A stretch of 64,000 nt of DNA from Patiria pectinifera (lineage: Eukaryota; Echinodermata; Asteroidea; Valvatida; Asterinidae): assembly GCA_029964075.1 (NCBI GenBank), contig CM057136.1, positions 9,424,001 to 9,488,000 of the forward strand, read 5' to 3'. The translations under genes and the position numbers were made by a program. Positions 12,201 through 24,964 of this stretch are shown one piece after another (positions within the stretch are counted from its first letter, which is position 1; each line of letters begins with the position of its first letter). The notes below the pieces were generated by a model. It was not told where the DNA came from and ran no database searches. It saw only the letters and a program-made list of their open reading frames with translations.

Positions 12201-14433
12201 ACGATGTCTACCAAGAGTATACGATGTCCTCGGCAAGCCATATAAACCGACCACTCAATTGGATAATTGTCAACATGACGGCTGTTCAATTCCACTTAAC
12301 CCTCATACTTGGGGTCTCGCTTATCCGGTATTTGGTCGCTCACTAATTATATCATTCATTTTGAGGCCATGGGATGTTTGACTGAAAAAGAAGTGTTCAT
12401 TAAATTAGACTAATTATTGTTTTGCCCCCCCCCCCTGATTTACCGAAGTGCCCCTCGTGCGGACATAAATGTGCCCCCTCGCAATGCAAAACAAAACTGG
12501 CCCTAAAATGTCGTAGAATTTGTTTTCAGTAACCATTTCCCAAAATGGTATAGAGGGTTTTGAAATGAACGAGGAATATGAAAACCAAGCCCCAAAACCC
12601 TTACAATGGCACATAATGCGTACTTTGCATAATGGCCGGTTTTGAAGAGCGCCCCTATTTTGGAAGATGCTTCCAACCCCCCCCCCCCCCCCCCACCAAG
12701 TGTCAGGTGAAAAAAATCGTGTTGACATTTCAGCACGGATGTGCTGTTGCACCGACGAAAGATGCATTTTACTGACCAAGTGCCCCTTTTTTGGTGATGC
12801 CCCTCCCCCTGTTTGAAAACCGTTCCGCCGCCGCTGGACTCATTGTCAATTGGAATAAAACAAAGAAAGAAGTCATTTAGTATTTTGTGATCACGTTAGA
12901 TGGCTTTTCTTGCCACACTTACTTTCAGAACAAAATGACATCTGTCAAGCCCTTTACATACTGATTTTATTTAACAGAACACTCGCTTGGCTGTGTGCAA
13001 CATGTTCCAAATTTTCGGCAAAATTTTCGGGTTTTGTAAAAAAGAGAAAGTCTGACAACATTCCAAAGGGAAAACGTTCCTTCGCGCAACTTCCAGGCTA
13101 ATGTAATTTTGCAGAGTTAGCCGGTTATGCTGTGAAATATGGCAACCGTTTGCACTTCATTGTCATAAATGAAGGATATTAAACAAATCATCACGCAACC
13201 TCGCCCTCTGCAGGGTGTCGAGAGTACGCGCCCACCACTATCTGCTCTCTCACCCTGGTATTGGATCATTTGCATGTGTAACATTTTTGAACACGTATGC
13301 AAATGAGGAATACTCTGGTGCCTGCCTGTGCGTTACATTAGTGTTTTTTTATGCAGTGTCTGTGGTAAAAACGGAATCAATTTGTCGCACCGTGAGCTAC
13401 GACAACACGATTGTTTATAAGTTAAAATATTACAATCTTGTCCAGCCAATCTACAGTATCACATTTCATATAAATATGAGCAAATTGGAAAGAAAAGGAG
13501 TATTATTTAGAAGGCGGTGGACGTTATAATTACAATGATCGTGAAAACACGTAATGCACGTTGAAAATACAACACCAACTACACGATATAAATCCATAGC
13601 CAATCGCGGTATCGAATCAGGATACAGGAAGAAAGTTTTGTAGAAATCATTTGAAATGTTTAGATTTGTTCATCATAATTGTAAAGGAGAGTTTAAAAGT
13701 TGTACCGTGTGGGTTTTTAAGCTCTGGCAAGACTACATGTCACTTGTTGGTCGGTCCGTCGGTCTGTCTGTCTGTCCCCAAAATTGACTATGAATAATTG
13801 ACTAATTGTCCAAATGCCATGCCGTGGTCATAAAATGCACTCTTGCTGACGGTTTTCGGAACAGCGATTTTGTTCGATCGACGCGCACGCGCGTTAATTG
13901 TGCATTTGTCTGTCCCCGACAATTGACCAAAATCAGCCCATAAGTTTCCCACAAAATAGAAGTACCAACGAAATTTTAATTTATAGAAAAAAAAAACATA
14001 CAAAATAAATTAAAAAGTTAACCAAACATTGTTTGTAACAATTTCGAAAGATGTTTATGAAAAAGTTTGTAAATGGAGGCAAAATATGTGCAGTAATAAT
14101 ATTGTCACGTGGTATTCATCACAAATCGCTATAAATCTAGGTAGAGTCTAAAGTATGGTGCTCCATGTGTGCCATCGGTGTCGCATTTTTGGGCGTCATA
14201 TTTTTAAGCTCTGGCAGGGATCCTTTTGATAGATTTCATGCAAGACGGCCAGAGCTTATTGTGCACTCGCACTTGTTTGTTTTTTGTAGGGATATTTGTT
14301 TGCTTGTTTAATTTTATTTTTTTGAAAGGGTGGGTTTGTTTTGCTTTTGTTTTGTTTATCTTAGCGGATACAATCAATACCGAAAACATACCGGCAATGC
14401 ATTTTTTATTGCGTGAATTTTTCTTCATTTTAG

Positions 14434-14679
14434 ATACCCTTATGGGCGTGGTTTCGGCCGAGCGGGTCTGCTACTTTAGCCAGGAGCCTGATGCGAGACA
14501 GCCAGGCCGTCTTCGCTGGTTTATGCCGGGGAGTAAGGAAGATCATTGCGCCTGTACCAGAACCAGACCGGGTCCCGTCTACATGCAGCCAGTCCGTTGG
14601 TCTCAACCACCGTTCTACACCGACACTCCAATCTTTACCGACGACCAGGAGGACATTCATGATTACTTCAACTGTCATG
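14434..14679 (+). CDS. F5/8C-domain secreted protein, exon 2 (novel Cys segment)
   Basis: Encodes residues 15-96 of the spliced product. The acceptor TTTTAG is at 14433 and the donor G|GTGAGT at 14680; both ends are phase 1, so the exon is symmetric. After the end of the signal peptide (cleavage predicted near residue 23) comes an extracellular segment with four cysteines, at residues 27, 53, 55 and 95. It also has a basic middle part (RLRWFMPGSKEDHCACTR) and an acidic C-terminal part (DDQEDIHDYF). I recognise no family; the four Cys could form two disulphides. The unbroken frame, the in-phase join on both sides and the mixed composition support a real exon. Confidence 0.7.
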
Positions 14680-14821
14680 GTGAGTATAGGCCTATTGTAA
14701 TAATTATACCTAGGACCTAATGACATTACACTTTGTTTTACAAGCTCAACACAAACAGTTTTTGTTAAGGAATATTGCGACTCAATGCTATAAAGCATTC
14801 TAAATTCCTTCACGGACATCC

Positions 14822-15165
14822 AGTGGCGTAGCCAGGAATTTTTCAGTGGGGGCGCTGGGGAGCTGGAACATTTCAAGGGGGCGTCATGTAGGGGCGTCAA
14901 TCGCTTCTCAAAAGTGTGGGGGGGACATACCTTGATCAGAACTGATGCGAGCGCGAAGCCCTTTACGGCGTGGGGGTTCGGGGACCGTTTAAGGGCCCCG
15001 AAAAAATTGGATTCTAGATGTTCTGTGGTGTGATCTGAAGCAATTTCTTACCACTTTCCTCCATGCTTTAACTAATATTTTCTTAGCAAAAGATAATTAT
15101 TTCAACATCGTTTTCGAGGTTGGAGTCATTGAATCAGCTATCGGTATTCTGAGCTATATGAAGAA
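14822..15165. mobile_element. Truncated hAT-type element (CAGTGGCGTAGCC end)
   Basis: Begins with CAGTGGCGTAGCCAGGAA, the same terminus as the complete element at 24965-25798. It then follows that element's other half in inverse orientation (…GGGCCCCGAAAAAATT…) until about 15165. No matching right terminus or target duplication is seen. Confidence 0.65.
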
Positions 15166-15679
15166 GAATCATGGAAATTATAACCTAAGGTGTACTATTG
15201 ACAACACAATGCATCGCCTCTTCAAGGCGACGGCACGGTGGCACCGTTGCATTATCACGTCGTGCCCGTCGCGTCGTACTGTCCTTTTCATCTTGTAGAT
15301 TTCTGTGCCTGCAAGTAGCTCCTTCCGTCACCCGTCGCGTCGCATGCCGCTCCGTCGTGTGTCGCGTCTGTCACCGCGTTGTGCATCGCCTCGTGCTTTC
15401 GCCCTCTAAACATTTTAATGTTGCCCTTACTGAGTGTAGGGAGCCCATTGATTTTTTTTTTAAAGAAATCTCATCTGTATCGCTGAAAACCACATTACAC
15501 AGCAAAATCAATGGCGTTTGAATCAGCATTATATGCATGTTTCCATTTTGGAGATACAACAATTTAAATGGCCATATTTGGAGTTTCTATTATTCTGTAA
15601 GATTTACGTTATTTACTTTCAACATGTTTTATAAATCTCATTTTTTCCAACCTATCAAAATGTTTGATATCATAGGATC

Positions 15680-17843
15680 CAGTGTTGTAGGTCTCGAGAC
15701 CACTTTTTGCCGGTCTCGGTCTCGGTCTCGGTCTCGGGAGCTGTGGTCTCGGTCTTGGTCTCGGTCTTGGTCCCCTTTGGTCTAGATATTTTGGCTGGTC
15801 TCGAGTCGAGAGCAGCCAAAAATTGAGGGGTTGCGGAATGGCCCTTTTAGGGTTAAGTAAAGAATCAGTTTAGGGCAAATGTGACTGCAGTGTGATGCTA
15901 ATGGACATGTCTCTCTTCACTTTCTAGTGAATGAGGCATAGTCCAATAACCATTGCTCCTCTTCTTATTTCTCGTTTTTATTGTGGGATGATCTGTTGAA
16001 ACAAGCACTTTATAGCCATCCTCATTGATTCCAAATACAACTGAGATTTAAATCTTATGAATCAAGACTGAAACATTATTTTTACCGTCAGATTTTGTAT
16101 TTTGAATATGGGGAACAATTCAACTCTTTTTCCCTAGAAATATTGGTGATTTTTTTTCTATTTTCCTTTTCAATTTTTCCTTTATTCGTGGAGGCGGGAA
16201 AATGTTTTTTTTTCATTATATTTATTAATGGATATTCATCAATTCGTAGACCGTTAAATTGGTATTAGTGGTGGACAGCTGAATTTTGTGATCTCTTTAT
16301 TAAAATAGATACGACTTGGGAATAGAGTATGCAAATTACGTGAAATGTTCAAAGTTACTACTCAATAACATGTTCTTCATCCCAATTATATTTTTTACAA
16401 AATGGAGCGTGCAATTTTTTTTTATCATACGGTCAATTTCTTTTTGACTTGCCATGTATTCATCTTTTCATCTGTAATAAACACAAATTGAGCTACTGCC
16501 ATGGTCACACAAAAATAGAGTCTAATTGCCTGCCTCGTCTCCTTCCTAAATGTCAATTGCATTTGCATGAGTCGAGAAGAATTATGTTCCATTAATCGCT
16601 ATATGCTGTTTACGGCCATCACAATAAACTATTAATATATTGGCAATATGTCGTACTTGTTAATCACTAAAATATTCAAGTAAATTTCCCTGCAAAGTAG
16701 CCGATGCGGGCAATACGATGGCATGGTACAAAACACAGAGAGGCGTGCGCACTGAGCCATGAATCCTAAAAGTACATCTCGCCCACCACATTCAGTTTGT
16801 GACAGCGCCCTTCTATTGTGTCGGCCATATTCTCAAATAGGCTAATGGCGATGATGACGGCGGGCAGATTAACAGAAGATAGATCAGGCAAATATGGTTC
16901 ATCAATCTTCTATAGTATATGTAACGTTATTGATATTAACCAAAAATAAAGTGGCATTACATTTCAGCCTTAGCCAGGCCTTCTTCAGAGGTAAATGACA
17001 GAGGAACAAAAAACAAACATGTAGGGGACACACAAACATGCAGGGTTGGAAGGAGAATCACAAACAGGGATGGGGGGGGGGGCAGACCAATCCATATCTG
17101 GCTACCATCTCTCAATTTTTTGGTCTACATGTACAAATCTATATTCCATGACTGAAATTTTAAAAAATACATCAATATTTTCTTGCTCTAAATTTTTTTC
17201 GAATCAGGTTTACAAGGAGGTCCAATGTAAAATTAAAGTTGCATTTAAATATCCGTTAGTGGTCATTGCTGAAACCAAGGGGTGGCTCTGGAGTTTAGGG
17301 TCCGACTTCCTAAAACAGATGAAACATCCACCTTTAACTTTTTACTTTTGTCAAGTTTCAACATTGCAAAAAACTAGTACAAATTATCGTACTCCTAAGT
17401 TAGAGTTTCTTCTTCAGATTGACACTTTAAAGTAGTTAAACAATATTTTTTAAACAAAATATTTTTTAAAAAGTGGCAAAAATATATGGAGTTCATCAAA
17501 TAAGGTTTTCCCTTTCTTTAAATTAGGTTGTTTCCAATTTTTTAAATTGATTGTGACAATAACAAATTCTGTTGCCATGTTGTAATTTATGGCATGAAGC
17601 AAACACGAAGAGCACTCACATGACACAATTAAGCAGGTACAAGTGATTCCTAACTTTCAATCACTTCCTTCACATCCCATAAAAAATCAACATCTCAAGG
17701 ACAGACTGTTCAGCTGTAATTAGTGTCTTGTTGTTTATTTAGATTATTGTTATTTATTATCCGCGGTCTCGGTCTCGGTCTCGCAACTTCGGGTCTCGGT
17801 CTTGGTCTCAGTCTCGGACTATCCGGTCTCGACTACAACACTG
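15680..17843. mobile_element. 2.16-kb non-autonomous hAT-type transposon
   Basis: It is flanked by the exact 8-bp direct repeat ATAGGATC (15672-15679 and 17844-17851) and has inverted ends starting CAGTGTTGTAG. Just inside each end is a GGTCTCGGTCTC subterminal array (about 15710-15780 and 17763-17830). The two arrays run in the same orientation, although the outer termini are inverted. The longest frame inside (17046-17435) shows no hAT transposase or zinc-finger features, so the element appears non-autonomous. The interior is A+T-rich. Confidence 0.85.
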
Positions 17844-18190
17844 ATAGGATCCCCATTAAACAAACAATAACTTGATTTTTGAATAAGGTTTTTACCACTG
17901 ATAACAAAAAGTAACGACTCCCCCCCCCCCAGTGGCGGTTCTACGGGGGTTCTACGCTCCCCATTGAAAATATGGCACGATGAATATGAATATCACGTGC
18001 GGACCCAGATAGGTTACTCCCGGGGGAGGGTGTACGGTGTGCCAAGGGCCCAAAGGCTGATCCAAGGGAGGGGGGGGGGGGAGGCCGGGCCATGCCTCTT
18101 CCACCAAAAAAAGCAAAACGAACCCAATTTCTTTTTTTGGGGGGTGACGTCACAAACAAAGGTAGCACAGCACCATCTTTTCCTAAAATA

Positions 18191-21100
18191 TAGGTTTTTC
18201 CGGCCAATTTCACCAAGTTTTCATTGAATTTAATGCCTGGCTTATTCGATTTAGATTGAAATTGAAAGATCACGCAGATCGGTATTCGACAATCAAAAAG
18301 AATAATTCCATTTCACTATCCGAGCATTCTATCGCCTTTAGCTTCACTCGTCCCTATCAAAGATGCATTCGTTTAAAAGTATCGCGTTGTTCATTCAATT
18401 TCGTCTAAACCATTAGTAAGGGGTTGATCGGGCATTCGTTTTCATTAATGGGCAAACATAATTATGTTACATTTTGTCAAACATCTTTTAAGACTTCATA
18501 CCTGTCCGTCATGATTCCTTAGCGTAAATCATATTTGATAACTTCATTCCGTAGATGCCTTTCTTTCTTAATTATGTGCAATGAATTTTTCTCAGGAAAT
18601 CTTACTGTGCAACTCTTTACTACTGCAAAATGTAAGAAAACTACACATTTGAAATTCAGTTTATCTTACTGCAAAAAGGCACTTCTTTAAATATTTTCCA
18701 TGCTTTTCCGGACTACGTATGAGCGCACTGTTACTGTGATGTCATTTCAGGAAGACACTGTTCAGTTTAGGGGTTTTTCTTTAAAATTATTCATCCAAAA
18801 TTTCTTAATTGAAAACATTTGTGGGAAAGGGTTGGTCATTGGCTTACTGCCATACTGACACAACATATAATCACTAAATAAAAGAAATTGATGACAGCAA
18901 AATATTCCAAATTCTAGCAACCTTTTTGCTGAAATAGCCGTGTAACATTAATCATGCCCGGAATGCCATCACAGGTTTTCTAATGATGATGAAACTTTGC
19001 ATTAGCATAAAAACGGAGAAGACACGAAAAACACCCCTCAACATGAAAAATAAAACGTGCAAATAAGGTTAAATGTGACACAAAGATGTATTTTTAAGGT
19101 TTGCATTGAAAACTTTGCGTGGGCCCTTTGAAAACGGTAAGTGTTCGGTCAGACATACGCAAAAAAGCGTTTAAGAAATAACGCAAGAGAAGTGTTCCCG
19201 ACGATACAACCATTGCCAAACATACGTGTCCCGATGCCTAAATCGTCAACGTAAAGATGCCCTTGCTCAAACGTTTAAACAAGAAGATAAGATCAACAGT
19301 GAAAAGAAATTATCTAAGTCCCTTTCAATTAATTATTTCGTTACATCTTGTTTCCCTCATATCAGTTAAATTGTAACATTGTAAATTTTACAGTCATCAA
19401 GATTTTTGAGGAGAAATAAACATCGGTTGTACCGTCGGGAACACTTCTCTTGCGTTATTTCTTAAATGTTTTCTTGCATAATGTCTGACCCAACATTTAA
19501 CGTATATTCAAAGGGCCCATGCAATTAATTTTTCAATGCAAACCTTAAAAATACATCTTTGTGTCACATTTTACCTTATTTGTTTTATGTTTCCATTTTA
19601 AAGGATTTTTTGGGTCCCTTCCCCATTTTTATGCTAATGTAAAGTTTCATATTCATTAGCCTGAACCTGTGATGGCATTCCGGGCATGATTAATGTTACA
19701 TGGCTATTTCAGCACACAAAAAATGCTAGAATTTTGGATATTTTGCTGTCATCAATTTCTTTTGGTTGGTGATTCTTTGATGTGTCGGTGCATGGCAGTA
19801 AGCCAATGAGCAACCCTTTCCCATAAATGTTTTCAATTAGCAAATTTTGGATGAACAATTTGAAAGAAAAACCCCTAAACTGAACAGTGTCTTTCTGAAA
19901 TGACATCACAGTAACAGCGCGCTCATACGTAGTCCGGAAAAGCACGGAAACTTTTAAATATTTAAAGAAGTGCACTTTTGCAATAAGATTTTCGATTGAA
20001 TTTCCGAATTTGTTTAATCAGTCTCATTATCATGTGGTCCAATTGGGGTTTCGTTTTCATTTGGGGTTCATTCAATTTCATTTTTAGGCAGCCAAGATTT
20101 TGCTGTGAATGTTCGTTTTCGTTTTTGGGCAGCCTATTTAGTTTTGGCGCATTCAAGACTTAATTTGTAGCAGTCTTAAATTAAGTCTTTGCAACCTTTT
20201 GACGGTTGACGCATTCAAATTAGCGAACATCTGTGCGCTTATAACGTATAACCATGCTTTTCATTTCTTATTCGTTTATGGGCAATCGCTTTCATCGTTT
20301 GGTCATTTAAATTAGTAAGATTTTTTAATCGATATTTTTTCTTTTTTTTCTCCGAGGTTTATTTCCCCTCAAAAATCTTGATGACTGTAAAACTTACAAT
20401 GTTACAAATCAACTGATATAGGGAAACAAGATGCAACGAAATAATGAATTGAAAGGGACTAAGATAATTTCTTTTTCACTGTTGATCTTTTCTGTATAAT
20501 TGTTTAAATGGTTGATCAAGGGGCTTTTTTACGTTGACGACTTCTTGACGTGCAATACATCGGGACACGTATGTTTGGCAATGGTTGTATCGTCGGTAAC
20601 ACTTCTCTTGCGTTATTTCTTAAATGTTTTCTTGCGTATGTCAGACCAAACACTTACCGTATTCACAGGGCCCATGCAAAGTTTTCATTTCAAACCTTGA
20701 AAATACATCTTTGTGTCACATTCAACCTTATTGGCAAGTTTTATTTTCCATTTTGAGGGGTGTTTTTGGTGCCTTCTTCGTTTTTATGCTAACGCAAAGT
20801 TTTATATTCATTAGAAAACCTGTGATGGCATTCCGAGCATGATTAATGTTACACGGCTATTTCAGCAAAAAACGTTGCTAGAATTTGTGGATATTTTGAT
20901 GTCATAATTTTTTTTCTTTGGTGATTATATGATGTGTCAGTATATGGCAGTAAGCCAATGACCATCCCTTTCCCACATATGTTTTCAATTAGTAAATTTT
21001 GGATGAATAATTTCAAAGAAAAAACCCTAAACTGAACAGTGTCTTCCTGAAATGACATCAAAGTAACAACATTAGTCCGAAAAACATGGAAACATTTAAA

Positions 21101-22080
21101 TGTTTAAAGGAGTGCACATTTGCAATAAGATTAACCCAAAAAGTGTTGTCAAATGTGTAGTTTAACATTTCACAGAGTTGCACAAAAAGAATTCCTGAGA
21201 AAAATGCATTGCACATACCCTTTAATTAAGAAAGAAAGTCAGTCTACGGTTTGAAGTCATCAAATATGATTTACGCTAAGGAATACGGACACTTCTGAAG
21301 TCTTAAAAGATGTTTGACAAAATGTAACATATGTTTGCCCATTAATGAAAACGAATACCCGATTAACCCCTTACTAATGGTTTTAGACGAAATTGAATGA
21401 AAAACGCAATACTTTTAATATGAATGCATCTTTGATGGGGACGAGTGAAGCTAAAAGGCGATAGAATGCTCGAATAGTGAAATTGAATGATTCTTTTTGA
21501 TTGTCGAATGCCGATCTGCGTGATCTTTCAATTTCAATCTAAATCGAATGAGCCAGGCGTTAAGTTGAATGAAAACTGGGTGAAATTGGCCGGGAAAACC
21601 TTAACCAAAAATTGTTGTCAAATGTGTAGTTTACTTACATTTTACAGTAGTAAAGAGTTGCACAAAAAGAATTCCTGAGAAAAATTCATTGCACATACCC
21701 TTTAATTAAGAAAGAAAGGCATCTACTTATTGAAGACATCAAATATGATTTACTCTAAAGAATAAGGAAACGTATGAAGTCTTAAAAGATGTTTGACAAA
21801 ATGTAAAATATGTTTGCCCATTAATGAAAACGAATGCCCGATCAACCCCTTACTGCTGGTTTGGACGAAATTGAATGAACAACGCGATACTTTTAATATG
21901 AATGCATCTTTGATAGGAACGAGTGAAGCTGACAGGCGATGGAACGCTCTAATAGTGAAATTGAATGATTCTTTTTGATTGTCGAATGCCGATCTGCGTG
22001 ATCTTTCAATTTCAATCTAAATCGAACGAGTCGGGCGTTAAATAGAATGAAAACTTTGTGAAACTGGCCGGGAAAACCTA
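18191..22080. mobile_element. Fold-back element E1 (TAGGTTTTCCCGG family)
   Basis: Starts TAGGTTTTTCCGGCC, ends GGCCGGGAAAACCTA, and is flanked by TA on both sides. Most of its length is inverted repeats. The block around 18730-18830 recurs inverted at 19830-19920 and 20990-21060, and the TTGCGTTATTTCTTAAATG module occurs in both orientations (19165, 19450, 20605). Several internal junctions suggest nested copies. It is rich in TTGAATGAAAA-type words and has no coding frame. The TA duplication fits Tc1/mariner-like mobilisation, but that is inference. Confidence 0.75.
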
Positions 22081-22536
22081 TAGTAAAATGTTTTCGTATT
22101 CAAGTTTTATTCATTCCTCATTGTACTTTTCGGTAGCACACGAAGTAAAGATCAAGCGTCATTATGCTCCGGAGTCAAAACATTGCCCAGGGCAATTTTT
22201 ACCACTCCGCATAAAAAAATGAACATAGTAGGGCCTACTTCATTCAGTGCAAAAAGTTGATGTACTAACTAATTTATTTTTTCAACTTTTCACCTGAAAT
22301 CGCTTGTAATTTGAAACTGATGACGTCACAAAATTCGTCACATTTCGGACCAGGATTCATGTTCAAACCAGGTTACCTCCTCATCCATTCACCCGTTATT
22401 TCGAAGCAATACGTTTTCTTATGATTTTGAGGATTCTGTATGTATTTTGAATTCAACTAACTTTAACCTTCCGGTAACTCCGGGAGGAAATGTCAAGCAT
22501 GTTAATGAAGGTATAGCCTATCAGATTTGCAAAGTA

Positions 22537-23328
22537 TAGGTTTTCCCGGCCAATTTCCATATATTTTTTTCCTGATCATTTTCTTCATCAGCCATTCAAT
22601 TGTGCGTGATGTTTTACACATATCTGATCAATTGGGGTTTCTTTTTCATTGTTTGGGCATTCGATTTTAATTTGTAGGCACCCAAGATTTTGCTCCAAAT
22701 GTTCGTTTTCGTTTTGGGGCATTCTATTTCGTTTTAGTACGTTCAAATTTTAGGCTGACAATTTGAACAGAAAACCTCTAGCTGAACAGAGTCTTTCTGA
22801 ATTGGCATCACAGCAACAGCGTCCCCAGTAGTCTGGAAAAGCACGGAAACGTTTAACTGTTTAAAGAAGTGCACTTTGCAATAAGAGTATATACCAAAAA
22901 GGGATGTCAAATAGTTTTCATGCATTTAAGAGGGGTCAAAATTTGCAGAAAATGTGTCCCCTTAGATAAATTTATTGCATGGACTCTTGAAGAAAGAGAG
23001 GTGTGCATCTACGGATTGAAGACGTCTGATGTAATTTACGCAGAGATAATTCAGAACTTTATAGGAATACGGGCACACACAAAGATGCTTGATAAAATGT
23101 ACAATATGTTTGCCCATTGATGAAAATGAAAGTCCGATCAACCCTTACTGCTGGTTCAGACAAAATTGAAAGAACAAGACGATACTTTTAGAATGCGAAG
23201 ATAGTGAAATTGAATGATTCTTTTTGATGGTCGAATGATGATGTGCGTGATTTTTCAATTTTAATATATATTGAATGAGCCAGGCGTTACATTAAATAAA
23301 AACTTGGTAAGTTGGCCGTTAAAAACTA
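22537..23328. mobile_element. Fold-back family element E2
   Basis: Starts TAGGTTTTCCCGGCC after a TA and ends in a decayed GGCCGTTAAAAACTA before a TA. It is a shorter relative of E1 with the same TTTAAACAT, AATTGAATGATTC and inverted modules. No coding sequence. Confidence 0.65.
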
Positions 23329-23419
23329 TATTAACATGCTTGTTTATTATTTTGTCCATGAGTTAAAAAAAGGACGATTTGTTAATTTGATACTCGATGA
23401 CGTCATGATGATGTACCCT

Positions 23420-24130
23420 CTTTTTCAGGGTTGATTTTCGTTCCAAGTCTCAAGTTCCTGCTGGGAACAGCTTGGAGAAAAGTCGCTAAGAATGACGGTC
23501 CGGGAAAAAGAAAGAAAAGCTCGAACGATTCTAAAACTGTAGCCGGGTTGTGGCAGATTCCCCAAATCCAAATAAAGGCTGCCGTACTCAGGGATAATTA
23601 TTTTCACTAAAAGCGTGATCACTGAAGCCTTTCTGTATTTTATGCTACGTCATTTATAATACATTAACATCCGGAATACACACAAAGGAACGCAGTCATC
23701 AAGCGCTTCCTTTCTGCCTCATTGCTTACCAGTATTGTCGATAGGTTATTAAATATGAATTTAATCATTTTCCTCCATCGTAGTTTTTTGTTATAATGAT
23801 TTTGCACTTAAATGCAAGGCCAGTAGAATCGGGCGAACAAGAGAGTTACTGCATGAGACCTCATAGTGTGTACATTCATGTACATCTTCCTGATCCGAAA
23901 GTCACAGGGAGCAATGATATTTATAAGAAATAACAATATTCAAACGAAATGATACAGGGAGGTACTGAGGGGTGATCAGTCGTTGGTTAATGAGTATGAA
24001 GACAAAAATTGGCTCAATTCCTTTTAAAGTATAAAGAAGTCAGCCTATAGGCCTTCCTTTTCAGTAATATAAGACAAATTATTGTATTTTGAAATTAAAA
24101 TAAAAAATTGGGCACGGTTGTCACTATTTT
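23420..24130. repeat. Start of second duplicated block, copy 1
   Basis: Matches about 52078-52185 and then 53690-54090 in the same orientation. The intervening 53-kb-region sequence is element E5, which is absent here. This marks how far the tandem duplication can be followed upstream of exon 3. Confidence 0.7.
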
Positions 24131-24135
24131 TATTA

Positions 24136-24568
24136 TAGGTTTTCCCGGCTATATTAAAATGTTCATTATTCGAATTCACTGTTTCTAATATTCATATTCG
24201 TCCATCAACATCGATTTAGTGCACTTCAATGTTTTATTTTATTTTGTTGTCAAATTTAAATAATGAGCACACGTTTCGCCCCGGAGTATTCGATCTCGTC
24301 TCGTCTACGCCAAACCTTGTTATTCAGAAATTAAATTCGTCTAATTGATTCATATAAGATGAATTCGATTTCTGAATGCCGGCTGCACGGCGAAATTGAT
24401 CGGTAATGTCGAATATCGACCCGGTGACTAAAGAGGGTTACCAAACTTTGAATAAATGGCTAAAGTGGTTCTTTTTAAAGCATGTGATTTTTTTCTCGGA
24501 CGAATTTGAATGTTAGAGTTGGTGCATTGGAATGAAGAATGTTTTAATTTAAATAGTCGGGAAACCTA
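24136..24568. mobile_element. Fold-back family element E3
   Basis: 433 bp, TAGGTTTTCCCGGCT … AGTCGGGAAACCTA, flanked by TA. The element at 59294-59770 lies at the corresponding place in the other copy, so this insertion predates the duplication. Confidence 0.75.
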
Positions 24569-24964
24569 TAGTATCTTAGAACGTAGCATTGCCAAGGCCT
24601 TTCTGGTGATATTTTTCCTCTCATCAATTGGATCATAAAGTGAGCCTCGTTCATTTATAATGCAGTATCTCCGGGAAAATATACAAAAGAGACACAACCA
24701 TTAATTGCTAGCTTTCTGCCTCGTCTTCCCGCCCAAAATCAATTGGGCATTGATGAAATAAATAAATTAAGTCAAATTATTCATGACATTTCAATTGTAT
24801 AGTTCACTGAAAAGCAGAGCCAACATAAAAAAAAATTCAAAGCGGAGTACTCCCTGTACTTTTGGTTTTTCATCACAGAGCACGCATAACCCTTGGTTTA
24901 ACCCATCGGATACGCACCAAGAGAGGCTATTTCTAGTCAGGATTTGGAGGGGACAGCGGCGTCG

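Larger units (their letters stand above)
10384..14433 (+). other. Intron 1 of the F5/8C gene
   Basis: A 4.05-kb intron from GTAAGT to a pyrimidine-rich TTTTTCTTCATTTTAG. It holds an A+T-rich degenerate repeat (about 11040-11710, GATTTAAATC words), an interspersed minisatellite (about 11880-12200) and a C run near 12425 and 12678. No other coding sequence is supported. Confidence 0.6.

Noticed and set aside
14430-14900. 156-codon antisense frame
   Set aside because: It is the shadow of exon 2, whose + strand reading has a signal peptide, splice sites and correct phases.
17046-17435. 129-codon frame inside the hAT-type element as a transposase
   Set aside because: Too short, with no RNase H-like acidic residues in context, no zinc finger and no hAT dimerisation motif.
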